Part shown: positions 18,778 to 28,776 of the stretch, piece after piece
Numbering within the stretch: the first letter of the stretch is position 1
Layout: every line of letters starts with the position of its first letter
DNA from: Brasilonema sp. UFV-L1
GTDB lineage: Bacteria > Cyanobacteriota > Cyanobacteriia > Cyanobacteriales > Nostocaceae
Direction of reading: 5' to 3'
Length of the DNA: 64,000 nt
Assembly: GCF_012912105.1 (NCBI RefSeq)
Contig: NZ_QMEA01000002.1
Location: 62,001 to 126,000, forward strand
Made by a program: the position numbers and the translations under genes
Notes under the pieces: model-generated
Seen by the model: the letters and a program-made list of their open reading frames with translations, nothing else
Databases searched by the model: none
What the model was told of the DNA's origin: nothing

Positions 18778-20232
18778 TTAGTAAACACCAGTCAAAGTTC
18801 TGAAAATTGGAATCACGTAGGAAATAGGTGCTTGTTGCCCGATTTGCACCCTGACTTGCGCCGTAGTCCCAGACGAAACTTTTAGTGCAGGTCCTTTAGA
18901 GGAAGACCATTTATAGCCACTGATAGTTTTCGGGTCTTGTTCCATCTGGGCAAAGATTTGCATTGGAGCCCCACCGCTAGTTGACAAAGTTTGCGCGATG
19001 TTATTAGCAAGGTTTTCGTTACCGATAATTGCTGAAATATCTTGGTTCGTTACTGGGAAGGGTGAAACGTGCGTTACCTTGCCAACAATGCCGCCGAAGC
19101 GTTCACGCTTGACCATACTAGGGGTGACTTGTACGGGCATTCCGGGCTTGATTTGCTTACCGTCTTTATCAGCAAAGTAAATGACGCTTACGAGTTCAGC
19201 CTTGGGGTCTTCGGTTTCAATCGAGGCAAGGCGGGTACCAGCAGCAACCGTTTGACCTGGAGCGATCGCAACTTCTAGCACACGACCATTGTATTGACTG
19301 ATAATTTTGCTTTTACTAGCTAGTTCCAACTCCAGTTGGGCAATCCGACGCTTAGTTTCTTGAACTTGATTATTTTTGTTGAGCGATTGCTCTCGGTCTT
19401 GTTGAGTCAGCTGGGCTGCTTGCACATCAAGATTTTGAATTTGAGTACTAATGTCTTTAATAGAGTTAAGATTTTTGATATACTCAGCTTGTGCTTGGGA
19501 TTCTTGGCTATCGAGTTCTCTCAGTTGTGCTTGCAGGTCTGACACTTTCGTGAGACTGTCCGTATATTCTTGTTGGACTTGCAATAGCGTATCTTCGTTA
19601 ATAGCTCCCTGCTGTCTCAGGCCAGCTCGAATCTCCAGCCGTTTTTTAAGCGCTGGGATTAGGGCACTGGCTCGCTCTAGACTTTGCTTGGTGCTTTCAC
19701 GCCGTTGCGCCAGAGACTGAAGGCTTTTTTCAAGCAAGATTGGTCCGAATGCTTGGAAACTACGTAGATTTTCTACAAGAACTGCTCTCTGCTTCTCTAA
19801 GTTCTGCCGTTTGAGTTCAATCCCCTGCTTTTGCAAATCATCGGTTTCTTTATTCTGAGCCAACAGTTGAGTTAACTTTGACCTCTCTTGCTGCAGTTGC
19901 TGCCTGAGTTGGGGTTGGTCGATTGTACCGAGAACTTCTCCCGTTTTTATTGTATTCCCAGACTTGAGATTGAGTGTTATGATTTGACCTTCGCTGGCAA
20001 CTTGAAATGGTACCACATTGCGGGGTCGGATCAGTACCCCCTGACCATTCACAGTCAGCGGAATCCGTCCGAATACACTCCAAATAACAGCAACAACGAC
20101 TAAAGAGCCAATTGTAGTCAGGGGTAACCAGGCTCTACGGTTAACCACCTGCATCATCTGGTCTAGTCGTTCTGGCGAAGATAAGCGTTCTAAAGCTTCT
20201 TGACGAAAAAGTTTGTTTTCTTTAGTCTGCAT
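18778..20232 (-). CDS. HlyD-family adaptor of the NHLM secretion system
   Basis: The periplasmic adaptor is about 484 residues. It has a cytoplasmic N-terminus, one membrane anchor (WLPLTTIGSLVVVAVIWSVF), a biotinyl-lipoyl-like segment, a long coiled coil (about 105-270) and a beta-barrel C-terminus. This is the layout of NHLM bacteriocin system secretion proteins. It would link the two ABC proteins to an outer-membrane channel, which is not encoded nearby. I prefer the ATG at 20232; an in-frame TTG at 20247 is possible. The gene sits between the cNMP-binding protein and the C39 ABC gene on one strand. Confidence 0.88.
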   Translation of the reverse strand: MQTKENKLFRQEALERLSSPERLDQMMQVVNRRAWLPLTTIGSLVVVAVIWSVFGRIPLTVNGQGVLIRPRNVVPFQVASEGQIITLNLKSGNTIKTGEVLGTIDQPQLRQQLQQERSKLTQLLAQNKETDDLQKQGIELKRQNLEKQRAVLVENLRSFQAFGPILLEKSLQSLAQRRESTKQSLERASALIPALKKRLEIRAGLRQQGAINEDTLLQVQQEYTDSLTKVSDLQAQLRELDSQESQAQAEYIKNLNSIKDISTQIQNLDVQAAQLTQQDREQSLNKNNQVQETKRRIAQLELELASKSKIISQYNGRVLEVAIAPGQTVAAGTRLASIETEDPKAELVSVIYFADKDGKQIKPGMPVQVTPSMVKRERFGGIVGKVTHVSPFPVTNQDISAIIGNENLANNIAQTLSTSGGAPMQIFAQMEQDPKTISGYKWSSSKGPALKVSSGTTAQVRVQIGQQAPISYVIPIFRTLTGVY

Positions 20233-20278
20233 ATAGTTTTGTATCAAAAAGTTTTTTGAATTTTAAATTTTAAATTCC

Positions 20279-21388
20279 TTAAGACAGAACTTTCAAGCGT
20301 TTGAGCATCCAGTCAAATCTGGCACCGCCTAGAAAAATGTTGTCCATCACATTTAAATCAATTTCATCTTCGTATTCAAAATTTTCGGATAGCCTCTGCC
20401 CAACTCGATAGGAACTTCTGCCGTATCCAAGGCGGCTGATTAGCCCTTGAAGTCTAGCTGAAAGCAGCATAGCTATGACTCGGTAGAAACGAGCGCCCAT
20501 ACCTGGGTTTTGCTGGAGTTTGATCATTAGTTGTTGCTTTTTAATCGCCAACACTTGAGAATCTTCTGCAGCTTTGAAGGTATAGGTAGGTAAGCGGGCA
20601 TCAATCAGAGCCGTTTCGCCAATAATTTCACCACTTAATGAGGAGGCTATCTCGGTTGCGGGTGAAGAGTCGCCTTGCTCGTAATCTTCCAAAATTGTAA
20701 AAACACGAGCCAGACGATTATCTGTATCTTCGTTTGCAAATACAGAGATTTTTCCTCGTAATAACACGTAGATGCATTCCAATGGTCTACCCGCTTGGAT
20801 TAGCACACCGCCTGGGGCAATCATTTCAACGTGACTGTGTTCTATCAACCAGTCAACATCGCTATCGCTGAGTTCACCAAACAACAGGGGAACGTCTTGC
20901 AGTGGGGGAATTTTTATATTTTGGCGATGTGTAAACTTTTTGACTAGACGTTCAAAACGGTCTAGAAGCAAAATTGCGATCGCACGGTAAAACCGGTTAG
21001 CAAATCCCACGTCTTGGTGGAGTATCGTTAACAGTTTCTGGCTGGGTAAAGCCAGAACAACTGAATTTTCTTCCGCTTTTACTGTAGTTGCTGAGGGACT
21101 AAAATTCAAAAAGGATATTTCACCTAGGACCTCGCCACGGTCAAAGCGAGTAATTTCCTGCTCTAAGTCTTCATTATCCTCAAGAGTGGCAAAAATGCTT
21201 GCTAAAGCACTATCTTGATTTCTTCTGATACTAGCACTTAAAGTGCCTTCAAGAACTATATATAAATAGTCAAGATTGCTCTGCTGCTGAATTAATATGG
21301 TTCCTGGGGCAACTTGTTGTTGACGACCATTGGCTATCATCCAGTTAATATCAGTATTACTCAACTGTTGGAGCAGAACCTCTGTCAT
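20279..21388 (-). CDS. Protein with two cyclic-nucleotide-binding domains
   Basis: The 369-residue protein has two tandem CAP_ED-like domains (roughly 1-150 and 165-330). Each has the pattern xxGxxLIxQ...YxxLxGxxS and a FDRGEVLGEISF or SGEIIGETALI element. There is no DNA-binding helix-turn-helix, so it is not a CRP-type regulator. Encoded 46 bp upstream of the adaptor gene, it may regulate or anchor the exporter. The ABC partner protein also starts with a cNMP-like region, suggesting shared control. Confidence 0.85.
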   Translation of the reverse strand: MTEVLLQQLSNTDINWMIANGRQQQVAPGTILIQQQSNLDYLYIVLEGTLSASIRRNQDSALASIFATLEDNEDLEQEITRFDRGEVLGEISFLNFSPSATTVKAEENSVVLALPSQKLLTILHQDVGFANRFYRAIAILLLDRFERLVKKFTHRQNIKIPPLQDVPLLFGELSDSDVDWLIEHSHVEMIAPGGVLIQAGRPLECIYVLLRGKISVFANEDTDNRLARVFTILEDYEQGDSSPATEIASSLSGEIIGETALIDARLPTYTFKAAEDSQVLAIKKQQLMIKLQQNPGMGARFYRVIAMLLSARLQGLISRLGYGRSSYRVGQRLSENFEYEDEIDLNVMDNIFLGGARFDWMLKRLKVLS

Positions 21389-21542
21389 ATGCTTAGATTT
21401 TTAAAGTAAAGTTGCTATTTTGTAATTATCCAAACGTGAGCAAGCTAAAAATTATTGTTCATAATCGCGAGTGAGGAATCTTTCTATTTTTATTTTGCTT
21501 GAGTGACAACACCAAAGATAGTAAATCAGAACTATAGTTCTC

Positions 21543-22304
21543 TTAAGCCATGATTTTTTTGGCTACTTTCTCTAAAGTCTGACTTATAGGATGGTTAGGG
21601 TAGTTGAGGCAAAAAATGCCGTTACTAGCAAACCTAAGCAGATCTTCAGACTCAGGAATGATACCAACAACTGGGGTTTGATAAATGTGTTCCACTTTTT
21701 TTTGCAAATCCTCGAAGTCGTACTCTTTTAGCGCTTTATTAACCATTAGTAACAACTTGGGCACTCGCAGTTTACGTGCTACATCTACAGTTACAGCAGT
21801 ACCCTGAAAATCTTGTTGGTCGGGTCGAAGTACTAACAAGACGATATCAGAAGTTGTTAGCGATATTAGGGTTTCTTGGTTGAGGCCGGGATGGGTGTCG
21901 ATAAACAAATAGTCGAGTTTGAGATTTTTGATTAAGTCTTTAAAGCCCTTGAGCAGCAGTTCAACGTCGAAACGCTCGCGTAATATGCGGGAAATATCGT
22001 TCAATTTAACACTTGAAGGAACCAAATAGATACTACTACGGCTATTTGCTTGATTTTTAAGTACAGATGTAACATCATAGGCAGCATCGGTGATTGCACA
22101 GCGACCCCACAGGAACTCATTCAGGGTAAGTTTCATCCGTTTTTCATCCCAGCCGAATAGGATGTGAATGCCTGGTGATGGAAGATCTGTGTCAACAATG
22201 CCAACACGATTGCCTTTGCGGGCAATGGCTGTGGCAATATTAGCTGTTGAGTTTGACTTGCCAGTGCCACCTCGATACGAGTGAATAGAGACAATTTTTG
22301 CCAT
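21543..22304 (-). CDS. ParA/MinD-like ATPase of the RiPP export operon
   Basis: This P-loop ATPase has a deviant Walker A motif, SYRGGTGKSNSTANIA, near the N-terminus, followed by DTDLPSPG and DYLFIDTHPGL, all typical of the MinD/ParA/CpsD group. MAKIV at 22304 is the likely start (253 aa); an in-frame TTG at 22325 follows a GAGG and is an alternative. It is the first gene of the minus-strand run leading into the cNMP, adaptor and ABC genes. Related ATPases position complexes or control exporters; no ParB-like partner is seen. Confidence 0.85.
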   Translation of the reverse strand: MAKIVSIHSYRGGTGKSNSTANIATAIARKGNRVGIVDTDLPSPGIHILFGWDEKRMKLTLNEFLWGRCAITDAAYDVTSVLKNQANSRSSIYLVPSSVKLNDISRILRERFDVELLLKGFKDLIKNLKLDYLFIDTHPGLNQETLISLTTSDIVLLVLRPDQQDFQGTAVTVDVARKLRVPKLLLMVNKALKEYDFEDLQKKVEHIYQTPVVGIIPESEDLLRFASNGIFCLNYPNHPISQTLEKVAKKIMA

Positions 22305-22325
22305 AGGGAGTATTTCTGTTGCCAA

Positions 22326-22759
22326 CCTCTAATGCAATCAGTTCAATACAAAAACAGTTGTCGTTTGGATAAAATGGCAGAACTCTTAACGACTTTATTC
22401 CCCAACCTATCACTTTCTCTTGCCCTTAATAAAATAGACGATAGCAGAAAAAGTGATAACTTGAGGGTATGAAACAGTGACGTTGTTACTGAACTTAAAG
22501 TGATAGCCTCTGTTCATTCTCAGCTTGTTGATATTTCAAACTTGAGCAAGAATAGACTTTGCCAGTTTTTACCGCATGAGCTGGACTCGCTCTCAATTGA
22601 TTTATCCCCTGTAACTTATTTTGGCAGACCATGAACTGAAGAATAATTATAGTCACTTAAATTAATATTAAGTTAAACAGATAAGTTAATGAGATTTTCA
22701 AAGACATAACCTGGTGCTCTGTTAAGTTTTTCTCGAATTTTAAAAATAATTACATTTAG
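22326..22759. other. Intergenic region upstream of the exporter operon
   Basis: This AT-rich stretch of 434 bp lies between the ParA-like gene and the STAND fragment. It should contain the promoter of the export operon reading leftward. I see no gene or clear repeat. Confidence 0.4.
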
Positions 22760-23292
22760 TTAACATTCAATATCTCTATAGCTTTTACCCAGGCTGAGCA
22801 CAAGCTTTGCAATGGAAATCAAAACTGCGCGATATTGACTTTCTCTAACAGAGTCTTTGATTTGGGTTTTGATCAAGGCATGACTCATAAGCAAGGTCAT
22901 CTCTTCTGAGACGATTTCATCGCAAACTTGTTCAATGAAACGTTCAGTTACGTACTCCATGACTACAGGCGACAATGTGAAGTTTCTTAAACTTTTTTCA
23001 ATCAGCGTAGGCTTAAAGCGAAGCTCTTCCCGCAGGATAGCCTTGTCAATTAGATATCTCCTATCCAAAGATCTAAGCACATGTAGTAACTTTTGTTTTT
23101 CTTGCGGTAAGAAAATGTCATCTCGAAGTTCTTGAAGCGAAACTGTTTCTCGATGAATTGCCAACCAATACATTACCGAATTTTCTAAATCGAATAAGCG
23201 ATTGAATTGACAATTAAAAATGTCATGAATTTCATCAAAAACTAGCCAATATTGTTTACATAACTTAATAAACTCACAAAGATTATGATCAA
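22760..23292 (-). pseudogene. Truncated STAND/NB-ARC fragment
   Basis: The frame is open from just after a stop near 23293 to 22760. It encodes residues that align with the helical arm of the STAND ATPase at 1586-5179: here CEFIKLCKQYW...NRLFDLENSVMYWLAIHRE, there AEFIKYNTL...NRLSELGNTILYWLAINRE. Both also share VVMEY/VLMEY and SHALIK/SHALLK. The P-loop half and the WD40 half are missing. An internal ATG at 23173 would give a 137-aa product, but the similarity extends upstream of it, so a remnant is more likely than a real small gene. Confidence 0.75.
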
Positions 23293-23524
23293 ATCAATTC
23301 TGAAATAAATATGACTTAAAGTGATAGTAATCCGCATTCAGAAGTGTAATTTTGTCATACTGTAGACGTTTTACGGTGAGCCAGTCCGGTGGACGGGTTC
23401 CACAGGCTAAGGGTATCGCTAAAATATTTTGTGTAAAAAAAACAGGCAAAAGATGAATCTTTATCCTTTTGCCTGTACAATTTTCTATTGAGGCTCTCTT
23501 AAACAAATTTTTTTGAAAAGTAAT

Positions 23525-24370
23525 TTAAACACGCTCATTTGGAATGACATCATTTTGAATTTTGGGCAAATCTCCATGAGTGTCAATATCTAACTCTTCG
23601 CGACGAATTGTTTCTTGTGCTTCGACTGTCTCTCTATCAACCACTTTTCTGACGCGGACTTCTTCACGTACAAACGCTTCTTTATGAATCTCAGGTGTTT
23701 CCTCATAGATTTCTATGCGTGCTACTTCCCCTTCTTGAAATTGAAGTTCACCGGGATTTACTGCTGTCCCTGCATCTGTAGGACTGACTCGCTCAATGAC
23801 AACTCGCTCTCTTTCAATTGGTACTGAAACACTTGCTGTTTCTATTTCAATGTGCTTACCAACTGCGACTTCTCCTGTTTTGATACGGTTTTTATTTGCA
23901 ATGAGCCGTTCTTCGTATAGTTTGAATGTTTGATGGTTCTGCTCATTCAAGTTGTACAGGGATGCATCCTGTTGGTAATTGTAGGTATCGCGATTGTAAG
24001 CTACATCATTATTAGATATTGGACGATAAGCTTTACGTACCTGCTCTTCATAATCGTAATCAACGGTTATGTCGTCTTTATACACAGGCAAACTTTGTAC
24101 TTGCTCTTTGCTAAGCCCATCGACATAAACGCGCTTCTGATTATAATCAGTCCGGGAAAGACCAATTGGTAGCAATATTCTTTTTTCTGAAGAATTGTAC
24201 TGAGTATCTATCACTAAATATCGAAAACGACCATCTGCATCAACTAGCACATTGATAACTGAGCCAACTTTTACTCCACCTTCTGTATACAAGTCCAAAC
24301 CTATGATGTCTTCGCCACCAAAAGTATCAGGGTAATTTGGATCAAAATCTGCAAGTTTGTAGAGAGGCAT
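23525..24370 (-). CDS. PRC-barrel and DUF2382 stress protein
   Basis: The 281-residue protein has an N-terminal PRC-barrel-like domain (about 15-95: DIIGLDLYTEGGVKVGSVINVL). Its C-terminal DUF2382 domain (about 150-270) is built of charged repeats (KHIEIETASVSVPIERERVVIE, EAFVREEVRVRKVVDRETVEAQETIRREEL). Such proteins are common in cyanobacteria and Actinobacteria and are linked to stress; the biochemical role is unknown. The gene is monocistronic. Confidence 0.85.
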   Translation of the reverse strand: MPLYKLADFDPNYPDTFGGEDIIGLDLYTEGGVKVGSVINVLVDADGRFRYLVIDTQYNSSEKRILLPIGLSRTDYNQKRVYVDGLSKEQVQSLPVYKDDITVDYDYEEQVRKAYRPISNNDVAYNRDTYNYQQDASLYNLNEQNHQTFKLYEERLIANKNRIKTGEVAVGKHIEIETASVSVPIERERVVIERVSPTDAGTAVNPGELQFQEGEVARIEIYEETPEIHKEAFVREEVRVRKVVDRETVEAQETIRREELDIDTHGDLPKIQNDVIPNERV

Positions 24371-24717
24371 AATGTTTTTCCTGCTTTAATAAGAATGTCT
24401 ATGCTTTTTCAATTAAAAAAAAAATTGGATTTTTTTTCATCTCGCTGACGACTTAATTTTTGTAATGATTCATCGGTCATTAGTAATGACTCCTTAATGA
24501 GTAGATGATTTTTGAAATTAGAAATGCTTAAATATTTATCTCTAAAGATAGGCAGATAATCTGAACGTGACTCGTTATTCTAAAAACTGAGTCTGTCTGT
24601 GGTAAGATACACAAGTAATGTCCTAATCATTCAGACATAATTCTAGATATTCAAAAGGTAGAGAGTAACAATCTAATTGAATGAAAACTACTAAGATAAA
24701 ATATAAAACCTGATAAA
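24371..24717. other. Divergent intergenic region between the DUF2382 gene and eda
   Basis: This is an AT-rich promoter region shared by two divergent genes. A 23-codon minus-strand ORF (24409-24480, starting MTDESLQKLSRQRDEKK) sits behind a GGAG sequence; it is too short to judge and may be a remnant. Confidence 0.4.
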
Positions 24718-25353
24718 ATGTCTGGTCAAGCTTGGTTATCACAGTTGAAACAACATAAAGTCATTGCTGTTGTCCGCGCCTCAGAAATATCGTTGACGCG
24801 CCAGATGGCTTTGGCTGTCGCATCTGGGGGAATACAGTTAATTGAAATTACCTGGAATAGTGCTGGTGCAACTGAACTGATTACACAACTAAGAGTAGAG
24901 TTGCCTAATTGTACGATTGGAAGTGGTACGCTGCTCAATTTACAACAAATGCAGGAAGCGATTGCTGCGGGGGCACAATTTCTCTTTACTCCGCACGTTG
25001 ATCCAGTAATGATTCAAGCAGCAGTCAATATAGGTGTACCTATTATACCAGGAGCGCTCTCCCCAACAGAAATAGTAACTGCCTGGTCTTGTGGAGCAAG
25101 CTGTGTCAAGGTGTTTCCCGTCGAAGCGGTGGGAGGGGTAAATTATATAAGAAGCTTGCAAGGACCTTTGGGTCACATTCCTTTGATTCCGACTGGAGGT
25201 GTGACTTTAGAAAATGCCAAAGAATTTTTACAAGCAGGCGTCATTGCAGTTGGTTTAAGTAGTCAATTGTTTCCCAAAGAGTTTGTAGATATAGAAGATT
25301 GGAAGGCGATCGCATCACTTGCGGCAAGCTTGATGCAAAAAATTAGTGAGTAG
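24718..25353 (+). CDS. eda: 2-dehydro-3-deoxy-phosphogluconate aldolase (KDPG/KHG aldolase)
   Basis: The 211-residue class I aldolase forms a TIM barrel. E43 in LIEITWNS and the Schiff-base lysine K131 in CVKVFP are visible, as is the phosphate loop TGGV. It cleaves KDPG to pyruvate and glyceraldehyde-3-phosphate in the Entner-Doudoroff pathway, which operates in cyanobacteria. The length is typical. No edd or other pathway gene is adjacent; the next gene, dnaJ-like, is convergent. Confidence 0.93.
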   Translation: MSGQAWLSQLKQHKVIAVVRASEISLTRQMALAVASGGIQLIEITWNSAGATELITQLRVELPNCTIGSGTLLNLQQMQEAIAAGAQFLFTPHVDPVMIQAAVNIGVPIIPGALSPTEIVTAWSCGASCVKVFPVEAVGGVNYIRSLQGPLGHIPLIPTGGVTLENAKEFLQAGVIAVGLSSQLFPKEFVDIEDWKAIASLAASLMQKISE

Positions 25354-25394
25354 AGTGGTTAAAGGAAGTTCTGGTAGTATTGAAACGCCATTCG

Positions 25395-25425
25395 CTTACA
25401 CCGCCTGAGTACAGGTCGGTGTAAG
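25395..25425. terminator. Hairpin between convergent eda and dnaJ-like genes
   Basis: Arms CTTACACCG-CCTG and CAGG-TCGGTGTAAG form a stem of about 13 bp with one bulge in the 76-bp gap between two convergent genes. It is a likely bidirectional terminator although the T-run is weak. Confidence 0.55.
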
Positions 25426-25429
25426 TAAT

Positions 25430-26422
25430 TCACAGCTTAATATGTTGCAAATGTGCGCGGGGATTGGAAGTACGAATAGAGCTGATTTTTTCGTAGTACT
25501 CCCGTTCTTGCTGGCTGATATCTTTTGGTGGAACAATAGCGACTTTGACCAACTGGTCACCACGTCCACCGCGAGGTTGAGGCCAGCCTTTGCCACGTAG
25601 GCGTAGAGATTGACCAGAACGCACTCCAGCAGGAAGCTTCACTGTAACCAAACCATCTGGTGTAGGTACCTCAACTGAGGCCCCGAGAACGGCTTCGTCT
25701 GGTGTAATTGGTATTTCGCACACCAAGTTATCTCCCTCAAACTGGAACAAGGTGTGGGGTTGAAGTTCAACTTTGAGGTACAAATCACCACGTTGTTGGG
25801 TGAAAGGACTGACTGGTCCTTTACCGCGTACGCGCAGACGGCTACCGGGTTTAGCACCTGCGGGTATGCGAACATCAATGACTTCGTTGCCTAAATTTAA
25901 GTGTTTTTGCACACCATTAAAAGCTTCGGAAAAAGTTAAGGCGATCGCAGCTTCGCTATCTTGGGTAGCGCCAGCAGTACCCATATCTTGAAAATTAAAA
26001 TCATTAAAGCCGCTAAAACCACCAGGTCCACCAGCTGTAGAAGTACGGTAGGTTTGCCGCGCACCGCGTGGACTGCTAGTTGCAAAGCGTCCTAATAACT
26101 CGTTAATAAATTCATCAAAGCTACCATACTGGCTGAAGTCAAAACCGCCCATATCAACGCCAGCACCAGATGGGAAGCCATCAGCCGCTTGTTTCCAGTA
26201 TTGACCAAATTGGTCATACTTTTTGCGTTTGTCTGCATCTGACAAAACTTCGTATGCTTCGTTGACTTCTTTAAAGCGTGCCTCAGCTTGTTTATTGTTT
26301 GGGTTGACGTCGGGGTGATATTTCCGCGCTAGTTTGCGAAAGGCTTGTTTGATTTCTTCTGGACTGGCAGTTTTACTAACGCCCAAAGTTGCGTAATAAT
26401 CCTTGAAGTCAGTTGCAGCCAT
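25430..26422 (-). CDS. DnaJ/CbpA-type co-chaperone
   Basis: The 330-residue J-domain protein has HPD at 36-38 within residues 7-72, a Gly/Phe-rich linker (about 85-150) and a C-terminal substrate-binding region (about 155-310). The zinc finger of type I DnaJ is missing, so this is a type II (CbpA/DnaJ2) protein. It stimulates DnaK ATPase and delivers unfolded clients. No dnaK is adjacent. Confidence 0.93.
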   Translation of the reverse strand: MAATDFKDYYATLGVSKTASPEEIKQAFRKLARKYHPDVNPNNKQAEARFKEVNEAYEVLSDADKRKKYDQFGQYWKQAADGFPSGAGVDMGGFDFSQYGSFDEFINELLGRFATSSPRGARQTYRTSTAGGPGGFSGFNDFNFQDMGTAGATQDSEAAIALTFSEAFNGVQKHLNLGNEVIDVRIPAGAKPGSRLRVRGKGPVSPFTQQRGDLYLKVELQPHTLFQFEGDNLVCEIPITPDEAVLGASVEVPTPDGLVTVKLPAGVRSGQSLRLRGKGWPQPRGGRGDQLVKVAIVPPKDISQQEREYYEKISSIRTSNPRAHLQHIKL

Positions 26423-26542
26423 TTACCAGCCTCCTCTAGAAATTCCTGTTAAATTTTTATCTAAAATTAAACTCAACATAATGCTCCAGATATAATTCCG
26501 GCACATATACTCTGATCATAAATTAACAAAAATTAAATAAAC

Positions 26543-27055
26543 TCAAGTGCGGTTCTTGCTCAAAACACGAGCGCGATTCCCGTACTCTTGAGCTTCCGGG
26601 GAATAGCAAATCAAATTATCAAACCCTTCCTCTAGACTTGGAGGGACATCACGAAGTTGACGATACATACGAAAGATAACATCTTCTGGCACTTTACGTT
26701 CCCGTTTTTTGTTGCGTGCCAAACACAGCCATACTGGGGTTTTCACCCACACTCCTGTCATGTGAGTAAAACCTAGTTCACGGGCTATAGCGATGATTTC
26801 ACGGCGTTGACGTCGCTGGGCATTGGTTGCATCGTAGATTGCTGTACCATTTGTAGTGACTGTTTGCTGAAACTGCCGCTGAATTTCCCGCCAAATGAGT
26901 AGCCAAGGTCCCTGAAGAGCTTGATTGCCAAACAGTTGCCCCCGGATGGCATCGGTAGAAATCAATTGCCTCCAAGGGCATTCTGCTAGCAATTGCTTTG
27001 CCAAAGTGGACTTACCACTACCAGGAAGACCAATTAGCAAAATTAACTGAGCCAT
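26543..27055 (-). CDS. P-loop NTPase/kinase (AAA_33, polynucleotide-kinase-like)
   Basis: The 170-residue protein starts with Walker A LIGLPGSGKSTLAKQLL, followed by STDAIRGQLFG, YDATNAQRRQRRE and a lid-like region RNKKRERKVPEDVI. These features match the small AAA_33/zeta-toxin-like kinase family, which phosphorylates nucleotides or RNA ends or small substrates. The substrate cannot be deduced. It sits alone between dnaJ-like and glgC, all on the minus strand. Confidence 0.8.
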   Translation of the reverse strand: MAQLILLIGLPGSGKSTLAKQLLAECPWRQLISTDAIRGQLFGNQALQGPWLLIWREIQRQFQQTVTTNGTAIYDATNAQRRQRREIIAIARELGFTHMTGVWVKTPVWLCLARNKKRERKVPEDVIFRMYRQLRDVPPSLEEGFDNLICYSPEAQEYGNRARVLSKNRT

Positions 27056-27061
27056 TTGTCG

Positions 27062-27225
27062 ATTGTCTTTTGTCTTTTGTCATTAGTTAGTAGTTAGTTG
27101 TTGGTGAGCCAGTGTGTCCTTGGGAGTTTCCCCAACCGTGCAAACTGGCATGTTGTAGACATACCTGAAGGATGGTTCTACGAACCACTAATCACTACCT
27201 AACAACTAATGACTAACGACTAATG
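27062..27225. repeat. Spacer of short repeats upstream of the P-loop kinase
   Basis: Inverted copies of TAGTTAGTAGTTAGTTGTT-like and AACAACTAATGACTAACGAC-like runs flank a GAGCCAGTGTGTCCTTGGGA segment that resembles a dispersed cyanobacterial repeat; a related GAGCCAGTCCGGTGGACGGG stretch occurs at about 23380. No gene is seen. Confidence 0.4.
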
Positions 27226-27226
27226 A

Positions 27227-28516
27227 CTAAATAATTGTTCCATCAGGAATAATGGCATTTTTGAGCACGACAACGATACCACTTTTGATATGGAATCCTT
27301 GATTTTCGCGCTCAGCTTCTTGGACATTATCTTTATTGACAATTTGCACATCACAGCCTATGCGGGCATTTTTGTCAATGATGGCACGACGAATTGTGGT
27401 GTTAGCACCAATACCTAAAGGAATTCCCTTAGTTTCGCAGTCAGACTGGCGTTCAGCGAACGGTTGATAGAAATCTGCTCCCATGATTAAGGAATCTTGG
27501 ATAACACAGCCAGCTTCAATGCGCGATCGCACTCCCAACACCGAATGTTCAATACGACATTTTTTGAGAATGCAACCCTCTCCAATCATTGATTCCGTGA
27601 TTTGGGAATCTAAGATTTTACTAGGAGGTAAGTAACGAGCGCGAGTATAAATTGGCGCTTGTTCGTCGTAGAAGCTAAAAGGTGGCTGAGGTTGCTTAGT
27701 CAGTGCTAAATTTGCATGGTAGAAAGCTTCGATTGTTCCGATATCTTCCCAGTATCCATCGTATAAGTAGGCTTGAACGTTGTAATCTTTTGAAGCATCA
27801 GGAATAATTTCTTTTCCAAAATCTGTCCGTTCTGAAGCTTCTTTCAACAGCTTAGTCAAAACTTCTTTTTTAAAGATATAAATCCCCATTGAAGCGATGT
27901 ATGGCTGTTCTTGAGCTTGTTCTGGAGTTAAGCCCAGTACAGTTGTATCAACGCGCATTTTGGTTAAAGCATCACCTTTGGGTTTTTCGCTGAAATTGAT
28001 TATCCTACCGGAGTCATCAATTTTCACTAAGCCAAAGTCAGAAGCACGGCGTTCATCAATGGGTAGCACTGACAGAGTAATATCAGCTCCAGTTTCCCTG
28101 TGACGATAGACGAACTGACGGTAGTCCATCCGATACAAGTGGTCACCAGAAAGGATAAGATATTCATCTACATCCCACTCATCTAGCAGCCACAAGTACT
28201 TACGGACTGCATCCGCTGTACCTTGGAACCAGTTAAAGCTATCTGGTGTTTGCTGTGCAGCTAGAACTTCTACAAAACCCTCTGTGAAGCCAGCGAAGCT
28301 ATAAGTACGAGCAATATGGCGATTCAGCGAAGCTGAGTTGAATTGAGTCAGAACATAGATTTTAAAAATTTCTGAGTTTATACAGTTACTGACTGGAATA
28401 TCGATTAAACGATATTTTCCAGCCACTGGTACGGCTGGTTTAGCGCGTAACTTGGTGAGTGGATAAAGGCGGGTACCTGCACCCCCTCCAAGAATTATTG
28501 CCAAAACTCTTTTCAC
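27227..28516 (-). CDS. glgC: Glucose-1-phosphate adenylyltransferase (ADP-glucose pyrophosphorylase)
   Basis: The 429-residue enzyme makes ADP-glucose from glucose-1-phosphate and ATP, the committed step of glycogen synthesis. It shows the nucleotide-binding [20 protein letters not shown], the GLVKID and SEKPKG motifs, the sugar-binding FGKEI and [11 protein letters not shown], and a left-handed beta-helix C-terminus. Length and sequence match the cyanobacterial/plant enzyme regulated by 3-phosphoglycerate and phosphate. It is monocistronic. Confidence 0.96.
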   Translation of the reverse strand: MKRVLAIILGGGAGTRLYPLTKLRAKPAVPVAGKYRLIDIPVSNCINSEIFKIYVLTQFNSASLNRHIARTYSFAGFTEGFVEVLAAQQTPDSFNWFQGTADAVRKYLWLLDEWDVDEYLILSGDHLYRMDYRQFVYRHRETGADITLSVLPIDERRASDFGLVKIDDSGRIINFSEKPKGDALTKMRVDTTVLGLTPEQAQEQPYIASMGIYIFKKEVLTKLLKEASERTDFGKEIIPDASKDYNVQAYLYDGYWEDIGTIEAFYHANLALTKQPQPPFSFYDEQAPIYTRARYLPPSKILDSQITESMIGEGCILKKCRIEHSVLGVRSRIEAGCVIQDSLIMGADFYQPFAERQSDCETKGIPLGIGANTTIRRAIIDKNARIGCDVQIVNKDNVQEAERENQGFHIKSGIVVVLKNAIIPDGTII

Positions 28517-28705
28517 AAGATTTCTCCTGACTGCCTTTCAACTCTCACCTACAGTTTAGGGCTAGCTGAGACCCTGAATAAAGGGGGGAAGGGTAGATTG
28601 TCGTGAACAGATAGGAGTATACTTTTTGGGGGAGTGCTGTTTTGAGCTTGAAAAAAATGATGAACTTTAGACGCTGACTTCGTTTGACACTAAACGCGAG
28701 TTGGT

Positions 28706-28763
28706 GCGATCGCTTTGCTGCTGCCTAAGCGCAAAGCGCACGCTACGCGCTTCGGCAGATCGC
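28706..28763. repeat. HIP1-containing palindromic repeat
   Basis: GCGATCGC is followed by a GC-rich inverted repeat (GCTGCCTAAGCGC ... GCGCTTCGGCAG) and ATCGC. This dispersed palindrome type is frequent in filamentous cyanobacteria. It lies between the small secreted protein gene and glgC. Confidence 0.6.
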
Positions 28764-28776
28764 TCTCAATACTTTC

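Noticed and set aside
23294..23506. 70-aa minus-strand ORF between the STAND fragment and the DUF2382 gene
   Set aside because: It runs through repeat-like sequence (GAGCCAGTCCGGTGGACGGG type) and has no protein-like features.
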